A stretch of 64,000 nucleotides of DNA from an uncultured Prevotellaceae bacterium (GCA_902784065.1 CACZTJ010000004.1:1-64000); one strand, 5' to 3'. Positions 8,411 to 18,176 are shown, numbered from the stretch's first letter. Numbers and translations: made by a program. The notes: generated by a model not told the origin, from the letters alone.

Positions 8411-9906
8411 CAGCGCATCAAGATCAACAACAGCTATTACACGACAGAGGCATCTGCGTGGTTATTCCCACCTATAATAATGATGGGACCATTGCTGCTG
8501 TTGTGGCTGATACGCTGAAAGCATGCAAAGATGTCATTGTTGTCAACGATGGATCTACGGACCATACCTCAAGCATACTCCACAGCATCGAAGGCATCAC
8601 GCTTGTGGAATATGATCAGAATCGTGGGAAGGGCCATGCCTTGAGATGTGGGTTTGAACGGGCCTTACAGATGGGATTTGCCTATGCCATCACACTCGAT
8701 GCCGACGGACAGCATTATCCTCACGATATCCGGCACTTCCTGAAAGCCAACCAACAGCATCCTGGTGCGTTGATTATCGGGAACCGAAAACTTGAAGGAG
8801 TGGATCGTTCAAAGGGTAGCAGCTTTGCCAATCAGTTCTCCAACTTCTGGTTTTATGTTCAGACAGGCCGTCATTTGCAGGACACCCAGACAGGCTATCG
8901 CCTATACCCGCTCAAAAAACTCTACGGACTCCGTTTGCTGACATCCCGTTATGAAGCAGAACTGGAACTGCTGGTGTTTGCATCGTGGCACGGGGTGAAA
9001 CTGGTGCCTATAGACATCGATGTCTATTATCCACCCAAAGAACAACGGGTGAGCCATTTCCGTCCTGGCAAGGACTTTGCCAGAATCAGCGTGCTGAACA
9101 CCGTTCTTTGTTTCCTGGCTATCGTCTATGGTTTGCCCCTGAGAATCTTCAGAGGTGCAGCCAACTTGTTCAGAACGCTCTATGCCATACTCTTCATGGC
9201 ATTCTTCTGTTTCTGTGTGATAACGCCTGGCGTCTGGTTATATGTCAAGATCGGGAAAATGACCGAGCAGAAACGCAAGAACCTGCATCGCCTCATCTAT
9301 CATGCCATCCGTTTCGTGATGCTGAAACATGGGATTCCCGGTACGAAGTTCACCTATCAGGTAGATCCCAAGGTAAGTTTCTCAAAACCCGCTGTCGTGA
9401 TCTGCAACCACCAGTCGCATATCGACCTGGCTTGTCAGTTGATCTTCACCCCCAATATGATCTTCCTCACGAATCAATGGGTATGGAATAACCCGTTGTA
9501 TGGATTGCTCATTCGCCATGCGGAGTTCTACCCTGTAGCCGATGGCATTGAGGAACTGATGCCCCAGCTGCAATCGTTGGCAGAGAGAGGCTATAGTATC
9601 GCGGTCTATCCTGAGGGTACACGTTCCTGCGACTGCAGCATCGGACGTTTCCATCAGGGTGCGTTCCATATTGCAGAGCAGTTAGGCCTCGATATCATCC
9701 CCATGTATCTTTACGGACCTGGCAGGATCCTGCCCAAGAAGACTCATCTGCTGCGAAAGGGTCCTATCTATATCGAAGTGGGGGCTCCTATCACGCAGGC
9801 GTCTCTGAAATCTCTCGGTGATGCCAGAGCGCAGGCGTCTTATCTGCGCAAGCACTATCAAATGAAATACGAACAGATAGCAAATCAAATCGAACAGAAT
9901 GTCTAA
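8407..9906 (+). CDS. Glycosyltransferase 2 fused to PlsC-type acyltransferase
   Basis: A 499-residue bifunctional protein. Residues 1-235 are a dolichol-phosphate-mannose-synthase-like family 2 glycosyltransferase: PTYNND, VNDGSTD and the metal site LDADGQHYP. A hydrophobic segment near residues 258-280 anchors it. Residues about 305-499 are a lysophosphatidic-acid-acyltransferase-like domain with NHQSHID (HX4D) near residue 338 and YPEGTRS near residue 400. Joining the two suggests that sugar transfer and acylation of one lipid carrier occur together on the cytoplasmic face, fitting attachment of the polyene to a glycolipid. This fusion recurs in flexirubin-type clusters as far as I recall. 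Confidence 0.85.
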   Translation: MTAHQDQQQLLHDRGICVVIPTYNNDGTIAAVVADTLKACKDVIVVNDGSTDHTSSILHSIEGITLVEYDQNRGKGHALRCGFERALQMGFAYAITLDADGQHYPHDIRHFLKANQQHPGALIIGNRKLEGVDRSKGSSFANQFSNFWFYVQTGRHLQDTQTGYRLYPLKKLYGLRLLTSRYEAELELLVFASWHGVKLVPIDIDVYYPPKEQRVSHFRPGKDFARISVLNTVLCFLAIVYGLPLRIFRGAANLFRTLYAILFMAFFCFCVITPGVWLYVKIGKMTEQKRKNLHRLIYHAIRFVMLKHGIPGTKFTYQVDPKVSFSKPAVVICNHQSHIDLACQLIFTPNMIFLTNQWVWNNPLYGLLIRHAEFYPVADGIEELMPQLQSLAERGYSIAVYPEGTRSCDCSIGRFHQGAFHIAEQLGLDIIPMYLYGPGRILPKKTHLLRKGPIYIEVGAPITQASLKSLGDARAQASYLRKHYQMKYEQIANQIEQNV

Positions 9907-11401
9907 GCAACGGGTTATCATCATAGGAAGTGGCATGGGTGGTTTGTCATGCGGCGTAGTTCTGGCAAAGAACGGTTACGATGTGACTATATTTGAACAG
10001 GGCGCCCAGATAGGTGGCTGCTTACAGTGTTTCTCCCGCAGAGGGGCTCGTTTTGAGACAGGCATGCATTTCATCGGTAGTGCTGCCAAAGGTCAGACGT
10101 TAGATCGTATCCTGCAATATTTCGAGATCAAAAAGGATATCCAGCTGGCACCATTAGACCGCGACGGATATGACGTCATCTGCCTGGATGGCAACAGGTA
10201 TCGTTTCGCCAATGGCAGAGAAGCCTTCATCGAACAGATGGTTAGCTATTTCCCTCACCAGTGGGAACAGCTGAACCGTTATTTCGATCTGGTAGAGAGC
10301 GTGGCTGGTGCTTCATCGCTTCATTCGTTAAGGAATGCAGAGAGCGATGTGGCAATCAACACAGAGTTTCAGTTACGCTCCATCAATGAGGTGATCAACA
10401 GTGTGATTACCGACCCGTTGCTGGCTAAAGTCCTCGTTGGTTCGCTGCCCCTCTATGCAGCAGAGAAAGACAAGACACCTTTCTCCACCCACGCATTTAT
10501 CATGGACTTCTATAACCAGAGCGCCTATCGCATCGTTGGAGGCAGCGATAAGATTGCAGCCTCAATGACTCACACGATAGAGAAATATGGTGGTAGGGTT
10601 CTGCCGAACAGGAAGGTGACAAAGATCATTTGTGATGAGACACACGCCATTGGGGTGGAAATCAACGGTAGTGAGTTTGTGCCTGCCGACTATATTATCT
10701 CCGATGCCCATCCCATGCGCACATTAGAGCTGATCGACTCCAAACTGATCCGTCCCGCTTTCCGTAATCGCATCAATGCCATCCCCCAGACGGTAGGTGC
10801 CTTCTCCATCTACCTGGAATTCAAGGAAGATACAGTGCCTTATCAGAACTATAATTTCTATGGTTACAATGAGGGTACGCCATGGGACTGCGAGAACTAC
10901 GACGAACAGTCGTGGCCTAAGGGTTATCTGTACATGCATTTCTGTCAGGAGTCACAGCCCCGCTACGCCAAGACGGGTGTCATCCTTTCTTATATGCACA
11001 TGAAAGAGGTGGAGCCATGGCATGGTACCAAGATCGGGCATCGGGGCACCGACTATGAGGCCTTCAAACAGCAGAAGGCAGAAAAGCTGTTGGCCTCTGT
11101 AGAACAGCAGTTTCCGCATCTGCGCGATCATATTAAGCATTATTACACCTCCACCCCACTCACCTATCAGGACTATACAGGAACAGAAGGTGGCGGTATG
11201 TATGGTGTGGCCCGCGATATCCATCTGGGCAATGCCTGTAGGGTGCCCCATCGCACGAAGATTCCCAATGTCTTGCAGACAGGTCAGAATATCAATTCGC
11301 ATGGCATCTTAGGTGTGACGGTAGGTACCATCGTTACCTGTAGTGAGCTGCTGACGGCAGAACGTATCTATCAACAAATCATTGAGACGAAGGATTTATG
11401 A
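9899..11401 (+). CDS. CrtI/retinol-saturase-like FAD oxidoreductase 1
   Basis: A 500-residue flavoprotein of the phytoene desaturase/all-trans-retinol saturase superfamily. The dinucleotide-binding motif is VIIIGSGMGGLSCG at residues 6-19, followed by an acidic end of strand two (FEQG) and the GGCLQ segment. A C-terminal FAD motif is present near GQNINSHGILGVTVG. Such enzymes add or remove hydrogens on conjugated chains, so it probably tailors the polyene. It overlaps the previous gene by 8 bases and the next, a paralogue, by 4. Confidence 0.85.
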   Translation: MSKQRVIIIGSGMGGLSCGVVLAKNGYDVTIFEQGAQIGGCLQCFSRRGARFETGMHFIGSAAKGQTLDRILQYFEIKKDIQLAPLDRDGYDVICLDGNRYRFANGREAFIEQMVSYFPHQWEQLNRYFDLVESVAGASSLHSLRNAESDVAINTEFQLRSINEVINSVITDPLLAKVLVGSLPLYAAEKDKTPFSTHAFIMDFYNQSAYRIVGGSDKIAASMTHTIEKYGGRVLPNRKVTKIICDETHAIGVEINGSEFVPADYIISDAHPMRTLELIDSKLIRPAFRNRINAIPQTVGAFSIYLEFKEDTVPYQNYNFYGYNEGTPWDCENYDEQSWPKGYLYMHFCQESQPRYAKTGVILSYMHMKEVEPWHGTKIGHRGTDYEAFKQQKAEKLLASVEQQFPHLRDHIKHYYTSTPLTYQDYTGTEGGGMYGVARDIHLGNACRVPHRTKIPNVLQTGQNINSHGILGVTVGTIVTCSELLTAERIYQQIIETKDL

Positions 11402-12906
11402 AGCAGAAGGTTATCATCATAGGTGCAGGCTTAGGTGGACTGTTTACAGGTGCCATCTTAAGCAAAGAGGGTTTCGAGGTCACACTCTTAGAGAAGAACG
11501 CTCTGATAGGTGGCGGCTTGGAGACCTTCCATCGCTTTGGTGAGCATTTCGATACAGGCATGCACGTGATAGGCGGCATGCACCCCGATGGGAATATCTG
11601 GAAGATCTGCCGATATCTTGGTATCATAAACGATGTCAAGGTCAGGGAAGTTGATGACGATTGTACCGACTACCTCTATTTCTCAGAAGACCACGACTCT
11701 TACCAGATCGGAAAAGGGCGCGAGGGTTTTATCAACTCCTTGGCGCAGAAGTTCCCGCATGAGCGTGAGAATCTGGAGCGATATGTTGATGCCATCTTGG
11801 GGATTGCCAATAAGGTCGATCTGTTTAATCTCCGTCCCTCAGAACGCCCCATGAGTTTCTTTGTGGAATCCGATGATTTCCTGATAGCTGCGGATGAGTT
11901 TATTGCCAAGTTTACCGACGACAAGCGCCTGCGTAGCGTACTGGCCTATATGAACCCGCTCTATGGGGGTAAGGCACATGAGACACCGGCCTATATACAC
12001 GCCATCATCAGTACCCTCTATATCAAAGGGGCCAGCCGTTTTGTAGGCGGTAGTCAACACTTCGCCAACCTGCTGGCTGATCTTATCCAACAACATGGGG
12101 GCCACATCTTTGCCAATGATGGGGTGAAATGGATAGAGGTCAACGATCATCAGATTGATTATGTCAGAACCAGAAGCGGCAAGCAGTTTACTGCCGACTA
12201 CTATATCTCTGACATTCATCCCTGCACGCTCTTGAAACTGATGGACGAGAAGGCTTTCCCCAAGTCCTACCGTGAGCGTCTGAATATCATTCCCAACACC
12301 CACTCTGCTTTCACGCTTTACATCAAGCTGAAGCCCAATACCTTCCCTTATATCAACCACTCGGAATACTACATGACGAGATATGCCGACGTGTGGAACT
12401 TCAGTCGTACAGACCGTCCCTGGCCACTTGGCTTCCTCATGATGACACCTCCGAATGAAGGTCAGGGCGAATATGCCACGAAAGTGCTGGTGACAGCCCC
12501 TATGCCTTTCCAGATGGTAAAGCAATGGGAAGATACCACTGTGGGGCATCGTGGCGCCGACTATGAGAAATGGAAAGCCGAGTGCGCCCGTCTGCTCTTG
12601 GAACAGTTGGAAGAGATGCATCCCGGCTTTTCTGAAGCCATCGAAGCCATCAACACGTCATCGCCCCTGACCATCCGCGACTACTATGGTGTGAAAGAAG
12701 GCAGCATCTGCGGCTATGCCAAGAACTGCCAGAATATCATCCTTTCGCAGGTGCCTGTTGTGACAAAGATACGCAACCTGTTGCTCACAGGTCAGAACAT
12801 CAACCTGCATGGGTTCTGTGGGGTGCCCCTCACAGCCATCAATACCTGTGAAGCCATTTTAGGCATCAATTATATCATCAATAAGATCAACGCATGTACA
12901 GATTAA
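11398..12906 (+). CDS. CrtI/retinol-saturase-like FAD oxidoreductase 2
   Basis: A 502-residue paralogue of the preceding gene, with VIIIGAGLGGLFTG at residues 5-18 and GQNINLHGFCGVPLTA near the C terminus. Both copies keep the FAD-binding signatures and are full length, so neither looks decayed; they could act as a heterodimer or on different bonds of the polyene. The start overlaps the previous stop (ATGA) and the end overlaps the secreted esterase gene by 13 bases. Confidence 0.85.
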   Translation: MKQKVIIIGAGLGGLFTGAILSKEGFEVTLLEKNALIGGGLETFHRFGEHFDTGMHVIGGMHPDGNIWKICRYLGIINDVKVREVDDDCTDYLYFSEDHDSYQIGKGREGFINSLAQKFPHERENLERYVDAILGIANKVDLFNLRPSERPMSFFVESDDFLIAADEFIAKFTDDKRLRSVLAYMNPLYGGKAHETPAYIHAIISTLYIKGASRFVGGSQHFANLLADLIQQHGGHIFANDGVKWIEVNDHQIDYVRTRSGKQFTADYYISDIHPCTLLKLMDEKAFPKSYRERLNIIPNTHSAFTLYIKLKPNTFPYINHSEYYMTRYADVWNFSRTDRPWPLGFLMMTPPNEGQGEYATKVLVTAPMPFQMVKQWEDTTVGHRGADYEKWKAECARLLLEQLEEMHPGFSEAIEAINTSSPLTIRDYYGVKEGSICGYAKNCQNIILSQVPVVTKIRNLLLTGQNINLHGFCGVPLTAINTCEAILGINYIINKINACTD

Positions 12907-13739
12907 TATGTATCCTGCTCCTCCACATGCTGCTCACAGCAGCCGTAGCCCAGGTGAACATCTGGGAGGGTACTTCTGTGCATCAAAACGTGGCCCTGAC
13001 ACCTTATCTGCCCGACACCACTTCATCACCCCATATTGCGATTATCGTCTGCCCTGGAGGCAGCTATTTCTGGCATGACACCCATGCCGAAGGCCCACTC
13101 GTGGGCCAGTGGCTGCAACAGAATGGCATCTCAGCTTTTATCTTAAACTACCGTACAGCCCATGTGCCTGCTTTTCTCTTCCATCACCGCTTGCTGTTCA
13201 GGGGCAACCGTTATCCTGATGCCCAGGACGATCTGCGCCAGGCTATAAGATATGTCAAAGCCCATGCAGCGGAATATCATATTGACAGCACCAAGGTGGG
13301 TGTGATGGGATTCTCGGCAGGAGGCCATCTGAGCATGCTGGCAGCAGAGCAGTTCAATCAGGCAGACCGACCCGCCTTTGTGGCATCCATTTATCCTGTG
13401 GTGACGATGCAGGAGCCGTATGTCCACAAGCGTTCCCGCAGAGGCCTGTTAGGCGACTCTCGGAAACGCAATCAGGCGCTATGCGACCAGCTGTCGTTAG
13501 AGCGACATGTGCCTGCCGACTGTCCGCCCGTATTCCTGGTTAATTGCCTGGATGATCCCATCGTGGATTATCACAATGCACTATTACTCGACTCTGCTTT
13601 GACGGCTAAACAGATCAATCATCGATACGTCCAGTTTCAGACGGGCGAACATGGATTTGGAGCCAGCGAACAAGAGGGCACCCCTGAATGCCGCCAATGG
13701 AAGTCGATATTTTTGGAATGGATAAAAAAACTATTATGA
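12894..13739 (+). CDS. Secreted alpha/beta-hydrolase (acetyl-xylan-esterase-like)
   Basis: A 281-residue exported esterase. Residues 1-19 are a signal peptide ending AAVAQ. The mature part is a BD-FAE/dienelactone-hydrolase-like alpha/beta fold: oxyanion loop CPGGSYFWHD near residue 50, nucleophile GFSAGGHLS near residue 143, Asp in LDDPIVDYH near residue 220 and His in GEHGFG near residue 253. Carbohydrate deacetylation is the usual role of relatives, but the position inside this operon suggests that it trims an ester of the exported glycolipid or polyene. It is 1 base before the next gene. Confidence 0.75.
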   Translation: MYRLICILLLHMLLTAAVAQVNIWEGTSVHQNVALTPYLPDTTSSPHIAIIVCPGGSYFWHDTHAEGPLVGQWLQQNGISAFILNYRTAHVPAFLFHHRLLFRGNRYPDAQDDLRQAIRYVKAHAAEYHIDSTKVGVMGFSAGGHLSMLAAEQFNQADRPAFVASIYPVVTMQEPYVHKRSRRGLLGDSRKRNQALCDQLSLERHVPADCPPVFLVNCLDDPIVDYHNALLLDSALTAKQINHRYVQFQTGEHGFGASEQEGTPECRQWKSIFLEWIKKLL

Positions 13740-13740
13740 T

Positions 13741-14871
13741 ATGATTAAAAACCCTAAGTTCGACGACATTCGTCCCTATTACGAAGAGGAGATTCCCGCC
13801 GCCATGCAGCGTATTGCCGACAGCGACGTATTCCCCTTGCTGGCTTCCTTTGTCTATCCCACAGAGCCATTGGAAGAGGTGCGCAACCACGTGCGTTCCT
13901 TCAAGACTGTACGCGAATTCCAGCACGACGCCATGCGTCGGGTAAACGAGCAGGTCATCGCCCGTAGCATCAGCGAGTTCACGGCATCTGGTCTGGAACG
14001 GTTGTCTCCCGACAAGCAGTATCTGTTTGTTTCCAACCATCGTGATATCATGCTCGATGCCTGCCTGTTGCAATACTACCTGGTGCTCAATGGTTTTGAG
14101 ACCACTGAGATCACTTTTGGTGCCAACCTGATGATGCACCCCGTCGTGATCGATGTGGGCAAGAGCAACAAGATGTTCAAGGTGGCACGCCCCAGTGCCG
14201 ATATCAAAGAGTTCTACCGCAGTTCGATGCACTTGTCGGAATACATCCGCTACACCATCAAGGAGAAAAAGCAGTCCGTATGGATTGCCCAGCGTAACGG
14301 ACGCACCAAGAACGGTATCGATCAGACGGATCAGGGCATCATCAAGATGTTCTGTATGAGCGACAACAAGGATAAGATCAGGGCTTTGACAGAACTGAAT
14401 ATCGTGCCTATCGCCATCTCGTATGAATGGGAGTCGTGCGACATTCTGAAAGCCTTGGAGCTCTATGAGTCGCAATATACCAAGTATATCAAGAAGCCTG
14501 GTGAGGACCTGAACAGCATCCTGACGGGTATCCTCCAACCCAAGGGTCATGTGCATATCGCCATCTGTGAGCCCATCCGTATGGTAGAGCTCTCCTCTTT
14601 CGAGCGTCAGACGAATAATGAATACCACAAGTCGGTGGCCCAGCTGATTGATCGCCATATCAACAATGCCTATCGCCTGTACCCCAACAACTACATCGCT
14701 CACGACCTCCTGTATGGCAACACCCGCTATCAGTCGATGTACACCGAACAGGAATACAATCAGTTCTGCCAGCACCTCGCAACACTCGACCGTTATGAGG
14801 ACACCTGCGACATCGAGCGCCTGCGTGAGATCTTCATCGGCATCTATGCCAACCCGGTAGATAACAGATAG
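13741..14871 (+). CDS. Glycerolipid acyltransferase family protein
   Basis: A 376-residue cytoplasmic acyltransferase of a Bacteroidetes group related to PlsB/PlsC. The motif is SNHRDIMLDACLL near residue 98, where the spacing from His to the last Asp is one longer than the standard HX4D; a second conserved block IAQRNGRTKNG lies near residue 181. It probably transfers an acyl chain from ACP or CoA to a lipid acceptor and is the third acyltransferase of the operon. It lies 10 bases before the exporter gene. Acceptor and donor are not evident. Confidence 0.75.
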   Translation: MIKNPKFDDIRPYYEEEIPAAMQRIADSDVFPLLASFVYPTEPLEEVRNHVRSFKTVREFQHDAMRRVNEQVIARSISEFTASGLERLSPDKQYLFVSNHRDIMLDACLLQYYLVLNGFETTEITFGANLMMHPVVIDVGKSNKMFKVARPSADIKEFYRSSMHLSEYIRYTIKEKKQSVWIAQRNGRTKNGIDQTDQGIIKMFCMSDNKDKIRALTELNIVPIAISYEWESCDILKALELYESQYTKYIKKPGEDLNSILTGILQPKGHVHIAICEPIRMVELSSFERQTNNEYHKSVAQLIDRHINNAYRLYPNNYIAHDLLYGNTRYQSMYTEQEYNQFCQHLATLDRYEDTCDIERLREIFIGIYANPVDNR

Positions 14872-14881
14872 GAAACGGCGC

Positions 14882-17341
14882 ATGACCAGACTGATACTGC
14901 AGATATTCGAAGTTTTAAAGGCTAACGCACTCCTGCGCTGGACATCGCTCGTGGTGCTGACGACTATCCTGGGGCTCCTGCTCACAGGCCAGTCCTATAA
15001 GGAGGATATCTCTGATTTCCTGCCGCTCGACGATAGTCAGCAACAGGCTTTCGAGACCTATCAGAACACTTCGAGTGCACGCCGTATCTATGCCATCTTC
15101 CAGGCTTCCGATGATGCGCCCCAGGCTTTAGAGCTCTTCTGTGAACTTCTGGACGAGAGCGATACCGCACAGGTGATGAGCTATCTCACAGCCGATGATC
15201 CTGAAGTGATGCAGGAGGGCCTCAACACCCTCTATGCCCGCATCCCCTATCTGCTCACACCAGAAGACTATGCCCGTATAGACAGTCTGACGGCAACGCC
15301 CGACTTTATCAGTCAACAGCTGGAGAATGATAAGCAGATGCTGATGCTGCCCTCAGCAGGCATATTGGCGATGCAGATCCAGCACGACCCCCTGGGGCTG
15401 TTTACACCTGTGATGGAACGTCTGCGCCCTGCCATGAGCACCAACAACTCCATGCTCCTCATCGACTCGCCTTATGGTGCCAGCGAGACGGAGCATAACG
15501 CGCAGCTGGTAGCCCAGTTGCAACAGCTGTGCGACAGCGTCAGCAGCACCTATCCCGAGGTATCGGTCCACCTCACGGGAGGCCCTGTCATCGCCGTTGG
15601 CAATGCCCAGCAGATCAAAACGGATAGCATGAGGGCGATAGCCATTGCCGTCATCCTGATCTTCCTGTTGCTGTGGCTGGCATTCCGCAATGTGCGCAAC
15701 CTGCTGCTCATCGCCCTCAGTATCGGATGGGGCTGGTTCTTCGCCATGGGCTGTCTGACGTTGGTTCACAACGATGTGTCTATCATCGTCATCGGCATCT
15801 CGTCGGTGATCTTAGGTATTGCCGTCAACTATCCCCTGCACCTCATCGCCCACCTCTCCCATACCGCTGATATCCGTTCAGCGCTGAAAGAGATTGTGAT
15901 GCCGCTTGTCATCGGTAATATCACCACGGTAGGCGCGTTCCTGGCATTGGTGCCGTTAGAGTCGGTAGCCTTGCGCGACTTAGGACTCTTCAGCGCCTTC
16001 CTGCTCATGGGCACCATCCTCTTCGTGCTCCTCTGGTTACCCCACATGGTGCACAAGACGCCCCATGCCACCACTCCAAACCTCTTCAGCAGGATTGGAG
16101 ATGTGAAGCTCGAGAATAAATCCTGGATCGTGTGGACGGTGGTAGCGCTGACCTTCGTATTGGGCTACTTCAGTCTGCAGACCTCCTTCGATGCCGATCT
16201 GCGTAACATCAACTATATGACGGAAGAGCAGAAACAGGACATGCAGTATCTGGAGCAGACCGTCAACTTCAAGCCTCTCTATACCGACCTGAGCCAATGG
16301 AACGAATGGCGCACCAGCAAAGGAGCAGCCTTATGCCGGCAACTGAAGGAGGAAGCTTCCCAGGCAGGCTTCTCAGACGATTCCTTCGACGATTTCTACA
16401 CGCTCGTCTCTGCGGCCCCTGCTGATGAGATCGACTCACTCACGACTACCATCATCAGTCATCTCTCCGACAACTTCAACTATATCGGATGGGCCTGCGG
16501 ATTCATCGTGTTCTTCTTCCTCTGGTTCTCCCTGGGCAGCATCGAACTGGCACTATTGTCGTTCCTGCCAATGGCCGTCAGCTGGGTGTGGATCTTAGGT
16601 ATCATGTCGCTGCTGGACATCCAGTTTAATGTGGTCAACATCATCCTTGCCACCTTCATCTTCGGTCAGGGCGACGATTATACCATCTTCATGACAGAGG
16701 GTTGCCAGTACGAATATGCCTATCGGCGCAAGATGCTCAGTTCCTACAAGCACAGCATCATCATCTCAGCCCTCATCATGTTTATCGGCATTGGTGCCCT
16801 CATCATCGCCAGACACCCTGCCCTCTTCGCTCTGGCAGAAGTCACCATCATCGGCATGTTCTCCGTGGTGCTCATGGCCTATCTCTTCCCCCCGCTCATC
16901 TTCCGCTGGCTGGTCTATGCTAAGGGCAAGGAGCGGTTACGCCCTCTCACCCTCAAGAACATCATCCTGAGAGGCCGTTCGCAGACGGCAGCATTGATTG
17001 CCGACTGTTATCGCTACAGAGGGATAGAGATCAGCACCGCCGTCAACCGAAGGCTGCGCAACTATCAGAACAAGGGATTATTCCAGAAGATCGACGAGCA
17101 GCTTTTGCCACAGACCCGAACCGTCGTCTTCATGAACAGCGGCTGGGGAGAGATTGCGCTGTATGAGGCGCTGCAAAAGCCCGACATTCAGTTTATTGCT
17201 GTTGAGCAGGAGCCTGATAAGACCTGCGTGGCAAGACATGTGGCAGAAGGTCGTGCTGCTAACATCACCTTCCTCGAGACCTATCAGGACGAGGCCTCTC
17301 AAACAAAGCATCAAGACATCCAGACGATTGTGCTGGAGTAG
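14882..17341 (+). CDS. MMPL/RND-type exporter with Rossmann-like C-terminal domain
   Basis: An 819-residue inner-membrane protein with about eleven or twelve predicted helices arranged as in RND/MMPL exporters: one near residues 19-37, a block at 250-425, a second at 530-690, and two periplasmic loops between. MMPL proteins of aryl polyene clusters export the lipid-linked product. The last ~120 residues (about 700-819) are soluble and alternate strand-helix-strand with VFMNSGWGEIALYEAL and FIAVEQEPDK, like a degenerate SAM-methyltransferase Rossmann fold. It ends 1 base before a convergent gene. Transport is well supported; the tail's function is unknown. Confidence 0.8.
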   Translation: MTRLILQIFEVLKANALLRWTSLVVLTTILGLLLTGQSYKEDISDFLPLDDSQQQAFETYQNTSSARRIYAIFQASDDAPQALELFCELLDESDTAQVMSYLTADDPEVMQEGLNTLYARIPYLLTPEDYARIDSLTATPDFISQQLENDKQMLMLPSAGILAMQIQHDPLGLFTPVMERLRPAMSTNNSMLLIDSPYGASETEHNAQLVAQLQQLCDSVSSTYPEVSVHLTGGPVIAVGNAQQIKTDSMRAIAIAVILIFLLLWLAFRNVRNLLLIALSIGWGWFFAMGCLTLVHNDVSIIVIGISSVILGIAVNYPLHLIAHLSHTADIRSALKEIVMPLVIGNITTVGAFLALVPLESVALRDLGLFSAFLLMGTILFVLLWLPHMVHKTPHATTPNLFSRIGDVKLENKSWIVWTVVALTFVLGYFSLQTSFDADLRNINYMTEEQKQDMQYLEQTVNFKPLYTDLSQWNEWRTSKGAALCRQLKEEASQAGFSDDSFDDFYTLVSAAPADEIDSLTTTIISHLSDNFNYIGWACGFIVFFFLWFSLGSIELALLSFLPMAVSWVWILGIMSLLDIQFNVVNIILATFIFGQGDDYTIFMTEGCQYEYAYRRKMLSSYKHSIIISALIMFIGIGALIIARHPALFALAEVTIIGMFSVVLMAYLFPPLIFRWLVYAKGKERLRPLTLKNIILRGRSQTAALIADCYRYRGIEISTAVNRRLRNYQNKGLFQKIDEQLLPQTRTVVFMNSGWGEIALYEALQKPDIQFIAVEQEPDKTCVARHVAEGRAANITFLETYQDEASQTKHQDIQTIVLE

Positions 17342-17342
17342 A

Positions 17343-17711
17343 TTAGCCCTCCACCTGATACTGGAGCACCATCTTCACAAACTCCTCTTCCGAATCGGCA
17401 ACGGCTATCTCCACGCTCAGACTGCCCTCATTCAGCACCTCGTTGGTAAAGGTGAAGGTAGGCATGTCGTTGGGCCCCACAATCTTCTTGAAGCGGATCG
17501 ATTTGACGGTTTTCAGCTGCAGCTGCTTCCCTAATTTCTCTTCCAGCAACTCCTCGCCCATCTGCATCAGGCAGACACCTGGCGTGATGGGATTCCCTGG
17601 GAAATGAGCCTTATAGATACGATGCTCAGGATGGAGCTTCACCTGACACTGATAGCAGTCATCACGCTGTTCGGTAGATACTATTTCGAATAAATCATTG
17701 ATCAGTTTCAT
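17343..17711 (-). CDS. Second ApeI-like hotdog dehydratase
   Basis: A 122-residue FabZ-like protein with the catalytic loop AHFPGNPITPGVCLMQ near residue 40. It is clearly paralogous to the protein encoded at 8033 (both begin MKL.N.L..IVS and share ITPGVC). It is the last gene of a short leftward operon (HD hydrolase, ApeP-like, ApeI-like) and converges on the exporter gene with a single base between the stops. Adjacent placement with an ApeP-like gene suggests a dedicated dehydratase heterodimer. Confidence 0.8.
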   Translation of the reverse strand: MKLINDLFEIVSTEQRDDCYQCQVKLHPEHRIYKAHFPGNPITPGVCLMQMGEELLEEKLGKQLQLKTVKSIRFKKIVGPNDMPTFTFTNEVLNEGSLSVEIAVADSEEEFVKMVLQYQVEG

Positions 17712-17735
17712 GCTTCTTCAAATATTAGATGATGA

Positions 17736-18176
17736 TTATTTGTTATCAGCAGCCTCAATCTGCGTCATCGCCAGCTTCATGCGGGTCTCTGCGATCACCT
17801 CGCCGTTCACCTTCGTACATACACCCGCCAAGGTCACATCAAGGATGTCCGACAGGATATGCACCTCTGTGGTGAGCTGTTCGCCGACTTTCGGCAATCG
17901 GTAGAGCTTCAGGTTCTTCACCTCGCCGATATAGCCCAGTCTGATAGGCTCGTTATGCAGGATGGCCACACAACCCATTCTGGCGGCACACGACTGCGCC
18001 ATGTGCTCCACGATGCCAGATGAAGCCAACTGGTCGGCTTCCAGCAGGATGTTGTCCTCACGCACGGTGAAGGTTGTCACTGCATCCGTATCATCACAAC
18101 TCAAAATCCTGTCCACCATCAGGAAGGGTGCACGCTGAGGAATCAGAGCGGTGATTTCCATCTTTTCAAAATCCAT
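17736..18176 (-). CDS. Second ApeP-like hotdog dehydratase subunit
   Basis: A 146-residue hotdog protein starting MDFEKMEITALIPQRAPFLM. Like the protein encoded at 3743 it keeps PFLMVDRIL and the EHMAQSCAARMG helix but lacks the HFPGxPxxPGV loop, as expected of an ApeP-type partner. The start at 18176 is preferred: a longer reading to 18227 would overlap the HD gene and add residues with no counterpart. It is 24 bases upstream of the ApeI-like gene on the same strand, so the two are very likely co-translated partners. Confidence 0.75.
   Translation of the reverse strand: MDFEKMEITALIPQRAPFLMVDRILSCDDTDAVTTFTVREDNILLEADQLASSGIVEHMAQSCAARMGCVAILHNEPIRLGYIGEVKNLKLYRLPKVGEQLTTEVHILSDILDVTLAGVCTKVNGEVIAETRMKLAMTQIEAADNK

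Noticed and set aside
11839..12621. 260-codon minus-strand frame inside the second FAD oxidoreductase gene
   Set aside because: Entirely antisense to a full-length flavoprotein gene; no motif of its own.
13615..14985. 456-codon open frame on the minus strand across the esterase and acyltransferase genes
   Set aside because: It is antisense to two well-supported genes with clear motifs, shows no recognisable domain and is a by-product of codon bias on the plus strand.
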